Shown here piece after piece: positions 33,442-42,395 of a stretch of 64,000 nt of DNA. The translations under genes and the position numbers were made by a program. The stretch spans positions 7,243 through 71,242 of the forward strand of contig DATCFY010000039.1 in the NCBI GenBank assembly GCA_036509255.1, given 5' to 3'. Origin of the DNA: RYN-230 sp036509255. GTDB lineage: Bacteria; Actinomycetota; Actinomycetes; Streptosporangiales; Streptosporangiaceae. Below the pieces are notes generated by a model. It saw nothing but the letters and a program-made list of their open reading frames with translations, was not told where the DNA came from and searched no databases. The number at the start of each line of letters is the position of its first letter. Position 1 is the stretch's first letter.

Positions 33442-34395
33442 TCAGGCAGCAACCAGTTCGGAGGGCTCGGCGATCACGTCCACCAGCGCGCCGTTGCGCA
33501 TCACGGTGATCGCCATCGGCTGCCCGATCGCCTCGGCGAACATCAGCCGCTGCAGATCCTGCGCCGCGCTCACCGGGCTGCCGCCCGCGCTCACCAGCAG
33601 GTCCCCGGCCCGCAGGCCGGCCCGGTCGGCCGGGCCGCCTGCCACCACCTCGGCCACCCGCAGGCCGGTGGGCCGCCCGACCCGCTCGGCCAGCACGGCC
33701 GGGAGCGGGGCCGGCACGCTCACCAGGCCGAGGTAGGCCCGCCGGACCTTGCCGTGCCGCATGAGCGCGGAAATGATGCGCCGCGTCGTCGCGTTGACCG
33801 GCACGGCCAGGCCCAGGCCCACGCCGGCCACCGCGGTGTTGATGCCGACCACCCGGGAGTGGCTGTCCGCGAGGGCCCCGCCGGAGTTGCCCGGGTTGAG
33901 GGCCGCGTCGGTCTGGATCACGTCCTCGATCAGCCGGGCCGCGCCCGCGGTCCGGGTGGGCAGGGACCGGCCCAGGGCGCTGACCACCCCGGCGGTAACC
34001 GAGCCGGCCAGGCCGAGCGGGTTACCCACGGCCACCACCAGCTGGCCGACCACGAGCTCGTCCGCCTCACCCAGCTCGGCGGGTGGCGGGGTCGCCCCCG
34101 AGGCCCGCAGGACGGCCAGGTCGGACAGCGGGTCACTGCCCACCACGCGGAAGGGGGTGGCGGAGCCGTCCGCGAACGCGGCCGTGCCGCCCGAGGCGCC
34201 GCCCACCACGTGGGCGTTGGTGAGCATGAAGCCGTCCCCGGTGAAGACCACGCCCGAGCCGAGGCTCTCCCCGCCCCGGCCGCCACCGCCCCGGCCAGTC
34301 TGGGGCACCCGCAGGCTGGCCACCTTGCCGGTGAGCTCAGCCGCGACCCCGGCCACGATCTGCGAGTAGCTGTCCAGTGGTTGCTGCTCTGGCAC
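33442..34395 (-). CDS. HtrA/DegP-like serine protease with PDZ domain, no export signal
   Basis: This trypsin-fold protease of 317 residues has the catalytic His in LTNAHVV (near 62), Asp in LSDLAVLR (near 92) and Ser in NPGNSGGAL (near 169). One PDZ domain (GLRVAEVVAGGPADRAGLRA) occupies the last 90 residues. Most HtrA proteins carry a signal peptide or membrane anchor. This one starts MPEQQPLDSYSQIV and has no hydrophobic segment, so it should be cytoplasmic unless the start is mis-set. An AT-rich patch at 34441-34455 is a likely promoter. Confidence 0.87.
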   Translation of the reverse strand: MPEQQPLDSYSQIVAGVAAELTGKVASLRVPQTGRGGGGRGGESLGSGVVFTGDGFMLTNAHVVGGASGGTAAFADGSATPFRVVGSDPLSDLAVLRASGATPPPAELGEADELVVGQLVVAVGNPLGLAGSVTAGVVSALGRSLPTRTAGAARLIEDVIQTDAALNPGNSGGALADSHSRVVGINTAVAGVGLGLAVPVNATTRRIISALMRHGKVRRAYLGLVSVPAPLPAVLAERVGRPTGLRVAEVVAGGPADRAGLRAGDLLVSAGGSPVSAAQDLQRLMFAEAIGQPMAITVMRNGALVDVIAEPSELVAA

Positions 34396-34588
34396 GCCGC
34401 CTCCTACCCCGGCGGCCCGGAGAATGCGGGCCTGAGGGGGATTACATAATTACAACTTGTGCAGTCTGCTAACGCCAGCCCGGGGACGGGCCTTCCCGCC
34501 GCGTTACGCCGTGGGCGGAATCACCCACGGACCGGCCGGGTGATAGGCAAGGGACCAGACCCATGCCCGTCGAGCGGACAGGAGTGCC

Positions 34589-35002
34589 GTGACAGATCCT
34601 GGGCCAGATCCCGCGGACGACCCGGCGGTGCAGGACTTCGCCACCAAGCTCTTCAATCTCGCCCGGGCCGGTGACGCGGCGGCGCTGGCCGCCTACCTGG
34701 ACGCAGGCGTCCCGGCCAACCTCACCAACGACCGCGGGGACACGCTGATCATGCTGGCTGCCTACCACGGGCATGCCCCGGCGGTGCAGGTCCTGCTGGA
34801 TCGCGGCGCCGACCCCGGCCGGCCCAACGACCGGGGGCAGACCCCGCTGGCCGGCGCGGTGTTCAAGGGCGAACCGGAGGTCGTCCGCGCGCTGCTGGAC
34901 GGGGGCGCGGACCCTGGGACGGGCCACCCGAGCGCCATCGACACCGCCCGGATGTTCGGCAACGACGAGTTCCTCGGCTGGTTCGCCGGGGAGAACGACT
35001 AG
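34589..35002 (+). CDS. Ankyrin-repeat protein
   Basis: The small protein of 137 residues is made of about three ankyrin repeats (GDTLIMLAAYHGHAPAVQVL, GQTPLAGAVFKGEPEVVRAL and flanking partial ones). Such repeats bind partner proteins. The GTG start follows GGAG by only 4 nt, so initiation may be weak. It is divergent from the HtrA gene and converges on dynB. An inverted repeat CCGTGGG/CCCACGG at 34509-34530 lies upstream. The partner is unknown. Confidence 0.82.
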   Translation: MTDPGPDPADDPAVQDFATKLFNLARAGDAAALAAYLDAGVPANLTNDRGDTLIMLAAYHGHAPAVQVLLDRGADPGRPNDRGQTPLAGAVFKGEPEVVRALLDGGADPGTGHPSAIDTARMFGNDEFLGWFAGEND

Positions 35003-35030
35003 CGCCGGGCGCTCCTTGCCGCCGCCCCGG

Positions 35031-36833
35031 CTAGCGCCGGGCCGCCTGGAGCGCGCTGCAGAAGCGGGCGTACTCCGACAGTTCCTGCTTGATGGGCATC
35101 AGCACCATCTGCTCGGCGACCTCCTGCATCCGGGTCCGCATCTTCGCCTCGACGCGGCTGCGTTCCCGCACGGCGGCGGCGTTGACCAGGCTCATGCACC
35201 CGGACGCGGTCAGCCAGCCCAGCGCGAGGATCGCCGCGATCAGGATCGCGACCCAGGGCAGCAGGGCGGCGTCGCTGAAGACGGCGGCGGCGTGATGCAC
35301 CGCGTGGAAGACCCCGATCACCAGCAGCGCGGCGATCCAGGCCAGCCCGGCCACCACACAGCCCAGCAGCAGTCCCTGCCAGGCCGCCACCAGCCGCCAC
35401 CAGGGCTCCACGCTGTTCTCCTCGGGCAGCGACTCGCCGATCGCGGCACCGAGCGCGCCCGGGATCTCCTCCTGCTTCGACCTGGCCGCCACCCGGACCG
35501 TGTGCGACCAGGGCTCCGGGAGCGCGGGCCCGACCTGCTCCCCGATGGCGGTGAGCGCATTGTCGATCTCCGCCTGCTGGGCCCCGGCCGGGCCACCGGA
35601 GATCCCGCGCAGCTCATCCCACAGGTTGCCGAGCCGGAGCTTGCGCACCGGGTCATGGCCGAGCGCCCGGTCGACCAGCCAGGACACCGGCCAGCCGACG
35701 TAGTCCACGGCCCGCAGCTCGCGGGCGCTCTGCAGCGCCTGGCCGACCGCGGCGGCCCCGGCGGCCTTGCTGAACGAATCCCCCAGGACCACGGCGCTGC
35801 CCGGAGGGACCTCGGCGAAGTCCTCGGTGTCGGTGTCCAGGCCCGCGCCGCGGGCCTCGCCGGCGTAGGGCGCGAACCGCTCGGCCATCACGTCCAGGTC
35901 GGCGGCGATCCGGTCGGTCGCGGCGCGCCGCTCGGTGACCGTCGCGGCCAGGACCTTGCGCAGCTCGTCCAGCCCGGCGCCGGTCCGGGCCGAGGTGACC
36001 AGGATCCGGGCGTCGTGCAGCCCTTCCGTGTCGAGCAGCCGGGTCAGGTCGGACACGCAGTCCTCGGCCTGCTCCGGGCTGAGCAGGTCGGACTGGTTCA
36101 GCACGACCGCGATCACCGACGAGTGGCCCGCGAGCGGGGTGAGGTAGCGGCGGTGCACGGACGCATCCGCGTACTTCTGCGGGTCCAGCACCCACAGCAT
36201 CAGGTCGGCCAGCCCGACGAGCCGGTTCGTCTCCACCGCCGCCCCCGCGGCCACCGAATCGTGGTCCGGCAGGTCGATCAGGACCAGCCCGCCCAGCGAC
36301 GCCTCACCCTCGCTGAGCGCGCTGGACCGGGCGTAGCGGTTGCGGTGCGGGATGCCCAGCCACTCCAGCAGCGGCCCGGCGCCATCCATCCCCCACACGC
36401 AGGCGTGCGGGTCCTTGGTGTGCGGGCGGGTCACGCCCACGGCCGAGAAGTCCGCCCCGGCCATCTGGTTGAACAGCGACGACTTGCCACTGCCGGTCCC
36501 GCCGGCCAGCACCGCCACCGTGTGGTTGGGCGACAGCCGCAGCCGCTCACCCGCCCGGGCGACCAGCTGCTCGGCGTCGGCCAGCAACGGCCGGCTGAAT
36601 TCCTCCGGGCCGCTGCGGGCCGCGCCGATCTGGATAACGCGGGCCAGCGCGGTCAGCCGTCCGGACAGGTCCGGGGACGGCCCCATGCTGCCTGGCGCCA
36701 GGCTGGCCAGCCCCGGATCGGCCAGCTCGGCATCGGCCAGCCCCGCATCGGCCTGCTCCTGGCCCGCCTGTCCCCCGTTTCCCGCCTGCCCGGCGCCGGT
36801 CAGCCAGGTGGACGGGTATTCCCCGATACTCAT
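35031..36833 (-). CDS. dynB: Dynamin-like GTPase DynB type (membrane-anchored)
   Basis: This large GTPase of 600 residues has P-loop GGTGSGKSS near 115, G3 DLPDHD near 185 and G4 NQSD. Two long hydrophobic helices near 490-550 (LLLGCVVAGLAWIAALLVIG and ILIAAILALGWLTASG) anchor it. Streptomyces has a dynAB operon whose products stabilise sporulation septa; the second, membrane-spanning member corresponds to this protein. The start overlaps the dynA stop (ATGA, 36830-36833). The name rests on gene pairing and architecture, not on an alignment. Confidence 0.72.
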   Translation of the reverse strand: MSIGEYPSTWLTGAGQAGNGGQAGQEQADAGLADAELADPGLASLAPGSMGPSPDLSGRLTALARVIQIGAARSGPEEFSRPLLADAEQLVARAGERLRLSPNHTVAVLAGGTGSGKSSLFNQMAGADFSAVGVTRPHTKDPHACVWGMDGAGPLLEWLGIPHRNRYARSSALSEGEASLGGLVLIDLPDHDSVAAGAAVETNRLVGLADLMLWVLDPQKYADASVHRRYLTPLAGHSSVIAVVLNQSDLLSPEQAEDCVSDLTRLLDTEGLHDARILVTSARTGAGLDELRKVLAATVTERRAATDRIAADLDVMAERFAPYAGEARGAGLDTDTEDFAEVPPGSAVVLGDSFSKAAGAAAVGQALQSARELRAVDYVGWPVSWLVDRALGHDPVRKLRLGNLWDELRGISGGPAGAQQAEIDNALTAIGEQVGPALPEPWSHTVRVAARSKQEEIPGALGAAIGESLPEENSVEPWWRLVAAWQGLLLGCVVAGLAWIAALLVIGVFHAVHHAAAVFSDAALLPWVAILIAAILALGWLTASGCMSLVNAAAVRERSRVEAKMRTRMQEVAEQMVLMPIKQELSEYARFCSALQAARR

Positions 36834-38845
36834 CTCGCCATCTCAAGTGAGTAGGTGGCCTGGTACAGCCGGACCGCTGCGGCGTCGTCCAGTGTCCCAG
36901 CCGAGTCAATCACCTCGACGAACCGCAGCATCTCCTCGTCAAAAAGCCGGCGCATCCGCTCGCGCAGGTCCGCCCGGGCCTTGCTGCCGATCTCCCGCAA
37001 CGGGCCCGCGCCGAACAGCGACGTCAGCAGCAGCTCCGGCACGGCCCCGGTCCCCTCAGCGGGGCCGCCGTCGGCGTCGTGCTGGCCGAGCATGGCCACG
37101 ATGAGCACGGTGGCCAGCGAATCATCATCGAAGGACATCACCCGGGCGATGGACCGCTTGGTCACGCTCTCCGCCTTGACCAGGCGCATCACGTGATCCT
37201 GCCAGGCGCTGACCGCCCGCACCGCGCGGGTCTGCAGGTCCGCCGAGGAATGGGCCAGCGGCAGCGCCACCGCGCGGAGCGGGCCCGCCGGGCTGGCTCC
37301 ATCGGCGTCCGGGACGTCCGCCGGGAAGGGGTCCACCGAGGTTCCGAAGATCAGCCCGGCGTCCGCGGCGAACTGCGAGCCGGTCCAGCTCTGGCTGGCC
37401 TGCGCGGCGGCGAACGCGTCCAGCAGGGCCACCCCGGCCGGGTGGTTGCGCCAGCGGCGGACGGATTCCTCGGCGGCGCGGTCGGCGACCGAGAGGATCA
37501 GCGACTCGATCCCGGTCCGCAGGGCGCTCTTCAGCGTCCGGGCCCGGGCCGGGACACCGCGCTTGCGCTGGCGGCTGGCCTGCCTGCCGCGGGGGGCCTG
37601 GAGGCCGCGCAGCAGCTCGCCGGTGCCGGCGAAGTCCTGCCAGCGGGCCAGGATCTCGCCGCGCAGCAGCGAGCCGTCCGCCAGGGCCTCGTCGGCCTCG
37701 GCCAGCCCGGCCGCGTAGGCGCCCTCGACCGTGGCCTTCAGGTCCGAGCGGATGACCAGCTGGGCTTCCACCTCGGCGGCCAGCGCCGGGACGCGGCTGC
37801 GGAAGGTGTCCAGGGCACCGGCCATCGTCTGGGTCAGCACGGCGACCCGGCGGTCCGCCCGCACCGCGGTGTCCTTCAGCCACTCCCGGACCGGCGTGGA
37901 CGCCTCGGCGGGCAGCCGGCCGTCCGTGATGACGGTTTCGTTGATCACGAACCTGTCGTTCTCGCCGAGCCCGTTGGCCTCGAGCATGGCCCCGAAATGC
38001 GCGGTGAGCTCGGCGCCGCCGCCCGGCGGCACCCGGGACAGCACGATGCCCAGGGCGGCGCCGCGCTCCTTGGCGTACTCCAGCAGTTCCCAGACCGCCG
38101 CGTCGGCGTACCGCCTGGCGGTGGTCATGAACAGCCAGAGATCCGCGGCGTCCAGGAACTGGTGCGCGAAGTCCCGGTGCGCGGACACCACCGAGTCGAT
38201 GTCCGGGGTGTCGAGCAGGGCGACGCCCTTGGGCATGCCCTCACTCGCGGCGAGCACGAGCAGGCCGTCCCGCCCCGACCGGGCCAGGCCTTCCTGGCGG
38301 ACGCGGGGCACCGTGGGCAGGAACACGTTCTCTGCGAACCAGTCGGCCTCGTCGGGATGGCAGGCGAGGACCGGGCTGTTCGTGGTGGGGCGGCGGATCC
38401 CGGTCGCGCTCACCTGGGCCCCGACGATGCTGTTGACCAGAGTCGACTTGCCCGCGCCGGTCGAGCCCACCAGGGCAACCAGGATAGGTGCCTCGGACTG
38501 CCGGATCCGGGGCAGCAGGTAGTCATCGATCTGGCTGAGCAGCTTGCGCCGCTCCGCCCGGGTGGCTTCCGCCCCCTCGGTCTCGAAGACCAGGTTCACG
38601 TCCACGATCCGGCGCCGCAGCGCGAGCAGGGCCGCCTCAAGCTGCCGGGCATCGACCCTGCGATGCCGCCCCCCTTCGCCGGCCCCCGCAATTACGGGCC
38701 CCGGATTTACGGGCCCCGCCACGGCGGGTCCTTGGCCCGGCCGGTCCGCCTCCGGCGGTCCCGGCCGGATGGGGTCGACCGCAGGTACCGCATCCGTGCC
38801 CGTGGCACGTGTCGATGCGGCAGCTAGGCCCTGCCCTTCCGTCAT
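36830..38845 (-). CDS. dynA: Dynamin-like GTPase DynA type
   Basis: This GTPase of 671 residues has P-loop GSTGAGKST near 127, a switch-region Thr in RRPTTNSP, G3 LLDTPDID, and a long helical remainder. The first 65 residues are Pro/Gly-rich and probably disordered. No clear membrane segment is visible, which fits the peripheral partner of DynB. The gene precedes dynB with a 4-bp overlap, as in the Streptomyces dynAB operon, and follows the siroheme gene by 10 bp on the same strand, so it may be read from that promoter. Confidence 0.72.
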   Translation of the reverse strand: MTEGQGLAAASTRATGTDAVPAVDPIRPGPPEADRPGQGPAVAGPVNPGPVIAGAGEGGRHRRVDARQLEAALLALRRRIVDVNLVFETEGAEATRAERRKLLSQIDDYLLPRIRQSEAPILVALVGSTGAGKSTLVNSIVGAQVSATGIRRPTTNSPVLACHPDEADWFAENVFLPTVPRVRQEGLARSGRDGLLVLAASEGMPKGVALLDTPDIDSVVSAHRDFAHQFLDAADLWLFMTTARRYADAAVWELLEYAKERGAALGIVLSRVPPGGGAELTAHFGAMLEANGLGENDRFVINETVITDGRLPAEASTPVREWLKDTAVRADRRVAVLTQTMAGALDTFRSRVPALAAEVEAQLVIRSDLKATVEGAYAAGLAEADEALADGSLLRGEILARWQDFAGTGELLRGLQAPRGRQASRQRKRGVPARARTLKSALRTGIESLILSVADRAAEESVRRWRNHPAGVALLDAFAAAQASQSWTGSQFAADAGLIFGTSVDPFPADVPDADGASPAGPLRAVALPLAHSSADLQTRAVRAVSAWQDHVMRLVKAESVTKRSIARVMSFDDDSLATVLIVAMLGQHDADGGPAEGTGAVPELLLTSLFGAGPLREIGSKARADLRERMRRLFDEEMLRFVEVIDSAGTLDDAAAVRLYQATYSLEMAR

Positions 38846-38855
38846 TGCTCTCCTG

Positions 38856-40169
38856 TCACTGCCCTTCGTGCGTCGGGACGACTCCGGCAGGCCCGGATGA
38901 CGTGAGCACGACTACACTCTGCGCTTCTCTCAGTGCCTTCCGTGAGAGTTCGCCAATCTGTGCCCCGACATTTACTACCTCACCTATGACAACAATCGCA
39001 GGCGGGCGCAACCCGGCCGCGCCGACCTCATCGGCGACCGTGGCGAGCCCTGTGGTAATTATGTGCTGCGTGGGCAGGGTACCGTCCACTATGACCGAAA
39101 CTGGCGTCCGCGAATCCCGGCCGTAACGCATCAGCGTTCTGGTGATCGGGTCCAGGTTTTCCAGCGCCATGAGCAGGACCAGCGTGGCCTGCGAGGCGCC
39201 CAGCTCAGCCCAGTTCACGGTGGACCGCTCGTCACCGGGCGGGATATGCGCCGAGACCACGCGGAATTCCTGGGTGATGCCCCGGTGAGTGATCGGCACG
39301 CCGGCCGCCGCGGGCACCGCGATCGCGCTCGTCACCCCCGGCACCACCGTGACCGGAATGCCGGCCTCGAGACAGGCGAGAATCTCCTCGCCGCCCCGGC
39401 CGAAGACGAATGGGTCCCCGCCTTTGAGCCGGACCACAAACAATCCCCGCTGGGCCCGGTCCACCAGCACGGAATTGATCTGCTCCTGGGACATCGCCCG
39501 GCCGCGGGGAATCTTGGCCGCGTCGACCAGCTCCACGTCCGGGGCGAGCTCATCGAGCAGGGATCGGGGCGCGAGCCGGTCGGCCACCACCACGTCCGCC
39601 TCGGCCAGCAGCTGCCGGCCCCGGACGGTGATCAGCCCCGGGTCGCCCGGGCCGCCGCCGACCAGCGCCACCCGGCCACCGGGGCGGCGGCGCCGGCGCG
39701 CGCTCAGCTGACCGGACTGCAGGCCGGCCAGCACCTCGTCGCGGATGCCCGCGCTGCGCAGCGGGTCGCCGCTCACCACACCGAACCGCACGTCCCCGGC
39801 CTGCCCGGACGCGGGGGTCCAGGCGGCTGAGGCGGCCGCGTCGTCAGCCCGGACCGACCAGATCCGGTCCGCCTCGGCCTCCTGCGCGACGGCCGCATTC
39901 ACGGCCGGATCGTCGGTGCACGCGCAGGCCAGCCACGCGCCGGCGCAGTCACCGGGCGCGTACTCCCGGGACTCCCACCGGATGCGGCCCGCCGTCACCA
40001 GGTCATGCAGGGAGGCGGTGATCTGAGGTGAGACGACCAGCACGTCGGCACCGGCGTCGAGCAGGCCCGGAACACGCCGGGCGGCCACCGCGCCGCCCCC
40101 GGCCACCAGCACCCGGCGGCCGGCGAGACGGAGGGCCAGGAGATAGGGCGCAGCCGTGCCGGCGACCAT
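38856..40169 (-). CDS. cysG: Siroheme synthase CysG / uroporphyrinogen-III C-methyltransferase
   Basis: The 437-residue fusion has an N-terminal precorrin-2 dehydrogenase/ferrochelatase half with its NAD loop (RRVLVAGGGAVAARRV) and a C-terminal SAM-dependent methyltransferase half. The latter shows VALVGGGPGDPGLITVRG, DVVVADRLAPRSLLDEL, VRLKGGDPFVFGRGGEE and VVPGVTSAIAVPAAAGVPIT. Together they convert uroporphyrinogen III to precorrin-2 and sirohydrochlorin/siroheme, feeding sulfite/nitrite reductases and B12. ATG 40169 has GGAGGG 9 nt upstream. It heads a unit with dynA-dynB. Confidence 0.92.
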   Translation of the reverse strand: MVAGTAAPYLLALRLAGRRVLVAGGGAVAARRVPGLLDAGADVLVVSPQITASLHDLVTAGRIRWESREYAPGDCAGAWLACACTDDPAVNAAVAQEAEADRIWSVRADDAAASAAWTPASGQAGDVRFGVVSGDPLRSAGIRDEVLAGLQSGQLSARRRRRPGGRVALVGGGPGDPGLITVRGRQLLAEADVVVADRLAPRSLLDELAPDVELVDAAKIPRGRAMSQEQINSVLVDRAQRGLFVVRLKGGDPFVFGRGGEEILACLEAGIPVTVVPGVTSAIAVPAAAGVPITHRGITQEFRVVSAHIPPGDERSTVNWAELGASQATLVLLMALENLDPITRTLMRYGRDSRTPVSVIVDGTLPTQHIITTGLATVADEVGAAGLRPPAIVVIGEVVNVGAQIGELSRKALREAQSVVVLTSSGPAGVVPTHEGQ

Positions 40170-40290
40170 GGCGGTCCGCCCTCCTTCGGCTCACGGCTGG
40201 GCCCGCACCCAGCGATTCATTCCCCAGGTCACAGAGACTAGTGGCTCTCAGGGTGAGGTACGGCGCGGCCCATATGTTCCCGGGGCCCCG

Positions 40291-40932
40291 CTACGGCCGG
40301 GCCTGTCCGGCCGCGCCCGCCCCCGCAGCGGCGTCCACCACGTCAGCCAGGGCACAGAAGGCGGCTGCGGCCACCGCGGCGCCGCCCTTCTCCGACACGT
40401 TGGTCAGGGCTGGAAGGCCGCTGGCCCGGAGCGCGTCCTTGGCTTCCGCCGCCCCGGCCAGGCCCACTGGGAGGGCGATGACCAGGGCCGGCTGCACGTT
40501 CCGGCTCAGGATCTCCGCCAGCGCCTCGGCCGCGCAGCCCACCACCCAGATCGCACCCGGCCCGGCCTGCCCGAAGGCCAGCCGGACCGCCGCGGCGGGC
40601 TTGCTGATCCCGGCCGTCCGCGCCAGCCGCTCGGTCAGCGACTCCTCGCTCTTGCAGATCACCGGGTAACCAGGGATCCCGGCGGCGACCGTGACCCCGT
40701 CGGCGACGACCGGCGCCCCGGCGGCGAGCTCGGCGATCCCGTCGGCCAGCACCTGCTCGTCGCAGACCAGGTCGGTCGCGTAGTCGAAGTCGGCGCTGGC
40801 CACGATGACGCGCTCGGTCACGCAGCGGCTCAGCGGGGGGAGCCGGGTCAGGTCGATCCGCGATCGCACGATCCGGAAGGCCTCATCGTCCCCGGCCATC
40901 CCAACCGCCGGCCCGGGGATCCCGATCACCAT
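40291..40932 (-). CDS. Precorrin-8X methylmutase-like protein lacking the catalytic His
   Basis: The 213-residue protein is CobH/CbiC by its overall pattern: FRIVRSRIDL, TERVIVASADFDYATDL, ALVIALPVGLAGAAEAKDAL and KGGAAVAAAAFCALADV. The family's catalytic His (H43 of CobH, as I recall) lies in R-V-I-H-A/T; here the codon is GTG and reads Val44. The following D-V-x-M-V motif is also altered (VADGVTVAAG). The protein may be inactive, act on another substrate, or bind a corrinoid. It stands 121 bp upstream of cysG on the same strand. Confidence 0.8.
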   Translation of the reverse strand: MVIGIPGPAVGMAGDDEAFRIVRSRIDLTRLPPLSRCVTERVIVASADFDYATDLVCDEQVLADGIAELAAGAPVVADGVTVAAGIPGYPVICKSEESLTERLARTAGISKPAAAVRLAFGQAGPGAIWVVGCAAEALAEILSRNVQPALVIALPVGLAGAAEAKDALRASGLPALTNVSEKGGAAVAAAAFCALADVVDAAAGAGAAGQARP

Positions 40933-41376
40933 GACCCCTCCCTGCTGGCCATCGACCCGTAATTCATTGTTTCCAGACCGCTTGAATAGATAAAACGCTC
41001 ACCTGCCCTGGCGCCATCAGCATGACACAAGGCGTCGGCCAGTCGCGGGTCATCCGCATGCGGCACCGTACTACGCCGCTACACTGGCCAGGCGCATCCG
41101 TGGTAGCGTCCCGCACCCGGCGGCTCGGCAGTGCCGTCAACCACGCGATAACCGCGCATAAAAGCCGGGATGAGTTCAGACAGGTTTGCGCCAATGATGG
41201 CGGGCAGACCAACTAGGTCCCGGGGCTGGCTGAATCGCTCGGCCTGTCGACAGGTAACTCCCAGGTTACTTGGGTGACAGATTCCGGCGTAGCCCGGTAC
41301 AACCGGGGGGCAAGTGGCCGACTTGGTCACGAGTGCTCGCGAATGGAGAATTGATGGGCGTTGTGGAGGCGGCACT
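40933..41376. other. Divergent gap between CobH-like and glycosyltransferase genes
   Basis: This 444-bp region has no supported gene; short frames in it lack coding character. Near 41255-41282 it shows interleaved inverted repeats (GTAAC/GTTAC and CCCA/TGGG), a possible operator. TACACT near 41085 could be a -10 box reading rightward. Confidence 0.4.
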
Positions 41377-42285
41377 GTGACCGGCACATGGCAAGCGGAC
41401 GGGGCGATCGACGACGCGGCCGCCAAGGCGTTCTTCGCTGAGTTCGGCGAGCCCGCCGAGCACATGCCCCCGGTCGCGGTCGTGATTGCCGCCTACAACG
41501 AGCAGGGCGTGATCGGCTCGGTCGTGGATGCCCTGCCCGCCTCTATCTGCGGGCTCGCCACCACGACCGTGGTGGTCTCGGACGGCTCCGCGGACGGGAC
41601 CGTGGCCGAGAGCCGCGAGCACGGCGCGCTGGTGGCGGACGTGCCGGTCAACCGTGGCCAGGGCGCCGCGCTGCGTCTCGGGTACCGGCTGGCGCGCGAG
41701 GGCGGCGCCCGTTACATCGTGACCACGGACGCGGACGGCCAGTACAACCCGGCCGAGATGGAGCGCGTGCTGGCCCCGGTGGCGGCCGGGCAGGCTGACT
41801 TCGTGACCGGCTCCCGCAAGCTGGGCAGCCAGGAAACCAAGGACCCCGTGCGCCGGCTGGGGACCTGGGTCTTCGCCACCACGATCAGCCTGCTGACCGG
41901 GACCCACATCACCGACTCCTCGTTCGGCCTCCGCGCGATGCGCTCCGAGGTAACCGGGGTCGTGCGGCTGGAACAGCCGCAGTACCAGTCGGCCGAGCTG
42001 CTGATCGCGGTCCTCGCGCGCGGGTTCCGGGTCGTGGAGGTGCCGGCCACGATCCACAAGCGCCAGGTCGGCGAGAGCAAGAAGGGCCACAACGCGATCT
42101 ACGGCCTGCACTACGCGGGCGTGGTCGGCGGCACCTGGTGGCGGGAACGGCGGCACCGGATCCCGGGTGGCCAGGTCCCCGCGCCGACCACGACCACGGA
42201 GCGGTCACCCAACGGCGCCGCGTCCGCGAATCCGGGCGTGGCGGGCGACGCGGCGCTCGACCCCGGATCTGCCCAGCGGAACTGA
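41377..42285 (+). CDS. Family 2 glycosyltransferase (polyprenyl-phosphate sugar transferase type)
   Basis: The 302-residue GT-A enzyme has VAVVIAAYNEQGVIGSVVDA at the start of the fold, VVVSDGSADGT, and the metal-binding TTDADGQYNP. The later VTGSRKLGSQ and the fragment SSFGLRAMR are typical of DPM1-like transferases that load a sugar on a polyprenyl phosphate. There is no membrane segment; the C-terminal 40 residues are disordered. GTG 41377 has GGAGG 7 nt upstream and is preferred to an earlier ATG. It converges on a GtrA gene, a usual partner for such enzymes. Confidence 0.85.
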   Translation: MTGTWQADGAIDDAAAKAFFAEFGEPAEHMPPVAVVIAAYNEQGVIGSVVDALPASICGLATTTVVVSDGSADGTVAESREHGALVADVPVNRGQGAALRLGYRLAREGGARYIVTTDADGQYNPAEMERVLAPVAAGQADFVTGSRKLGSQETKDPVRRLGTWVFATTISLLTGTHITDSSFGLRAMRSEVTGVVRLEQPQYQSAELLIAVLARGFRVVEVPATIHKRQVGESKKGHNAIYGLHYAGVVGGTWWRERRHRIPGGQVPAPTTTTERSPNGAASANPGVAGDAALDPGSAQRN

Positions 42286-42330
42286 CCCGCCGAGACGCGC
42301 CACGGTCAAATTCCGGATCCGCAACGAAAA

Positions 42331-42368
42331 GCACCCGGGGCCGGTGGATTTCCACCGGCCCCGGGTGC
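42331..42368. terminator. Perfect 18-bp hairpin, bidirectional terminator
   Basis: The arms 42331-42348 and 42351-42368 are perfectly complementary, beginning GCACCCGGGG and separated by TT. AAAA precedes the left arm (T-run for leftward transcripts) and CTTGCGTCT follows the right arm. It lies between the two convergent genes for GT2 and GtrA. Confidence 0.8.
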
Positions 42369-42395
42369 TTGCGTCTAACTCAGCGGCGGCCTTGC

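Noticed and set aside
40964..41216. Small frames of 64 and 82 residues on opposite strands
   Set aside because: There is no RBS, no coding-like third-position bias and no recognisable motif; they overlap each other in an apparent promoter region.
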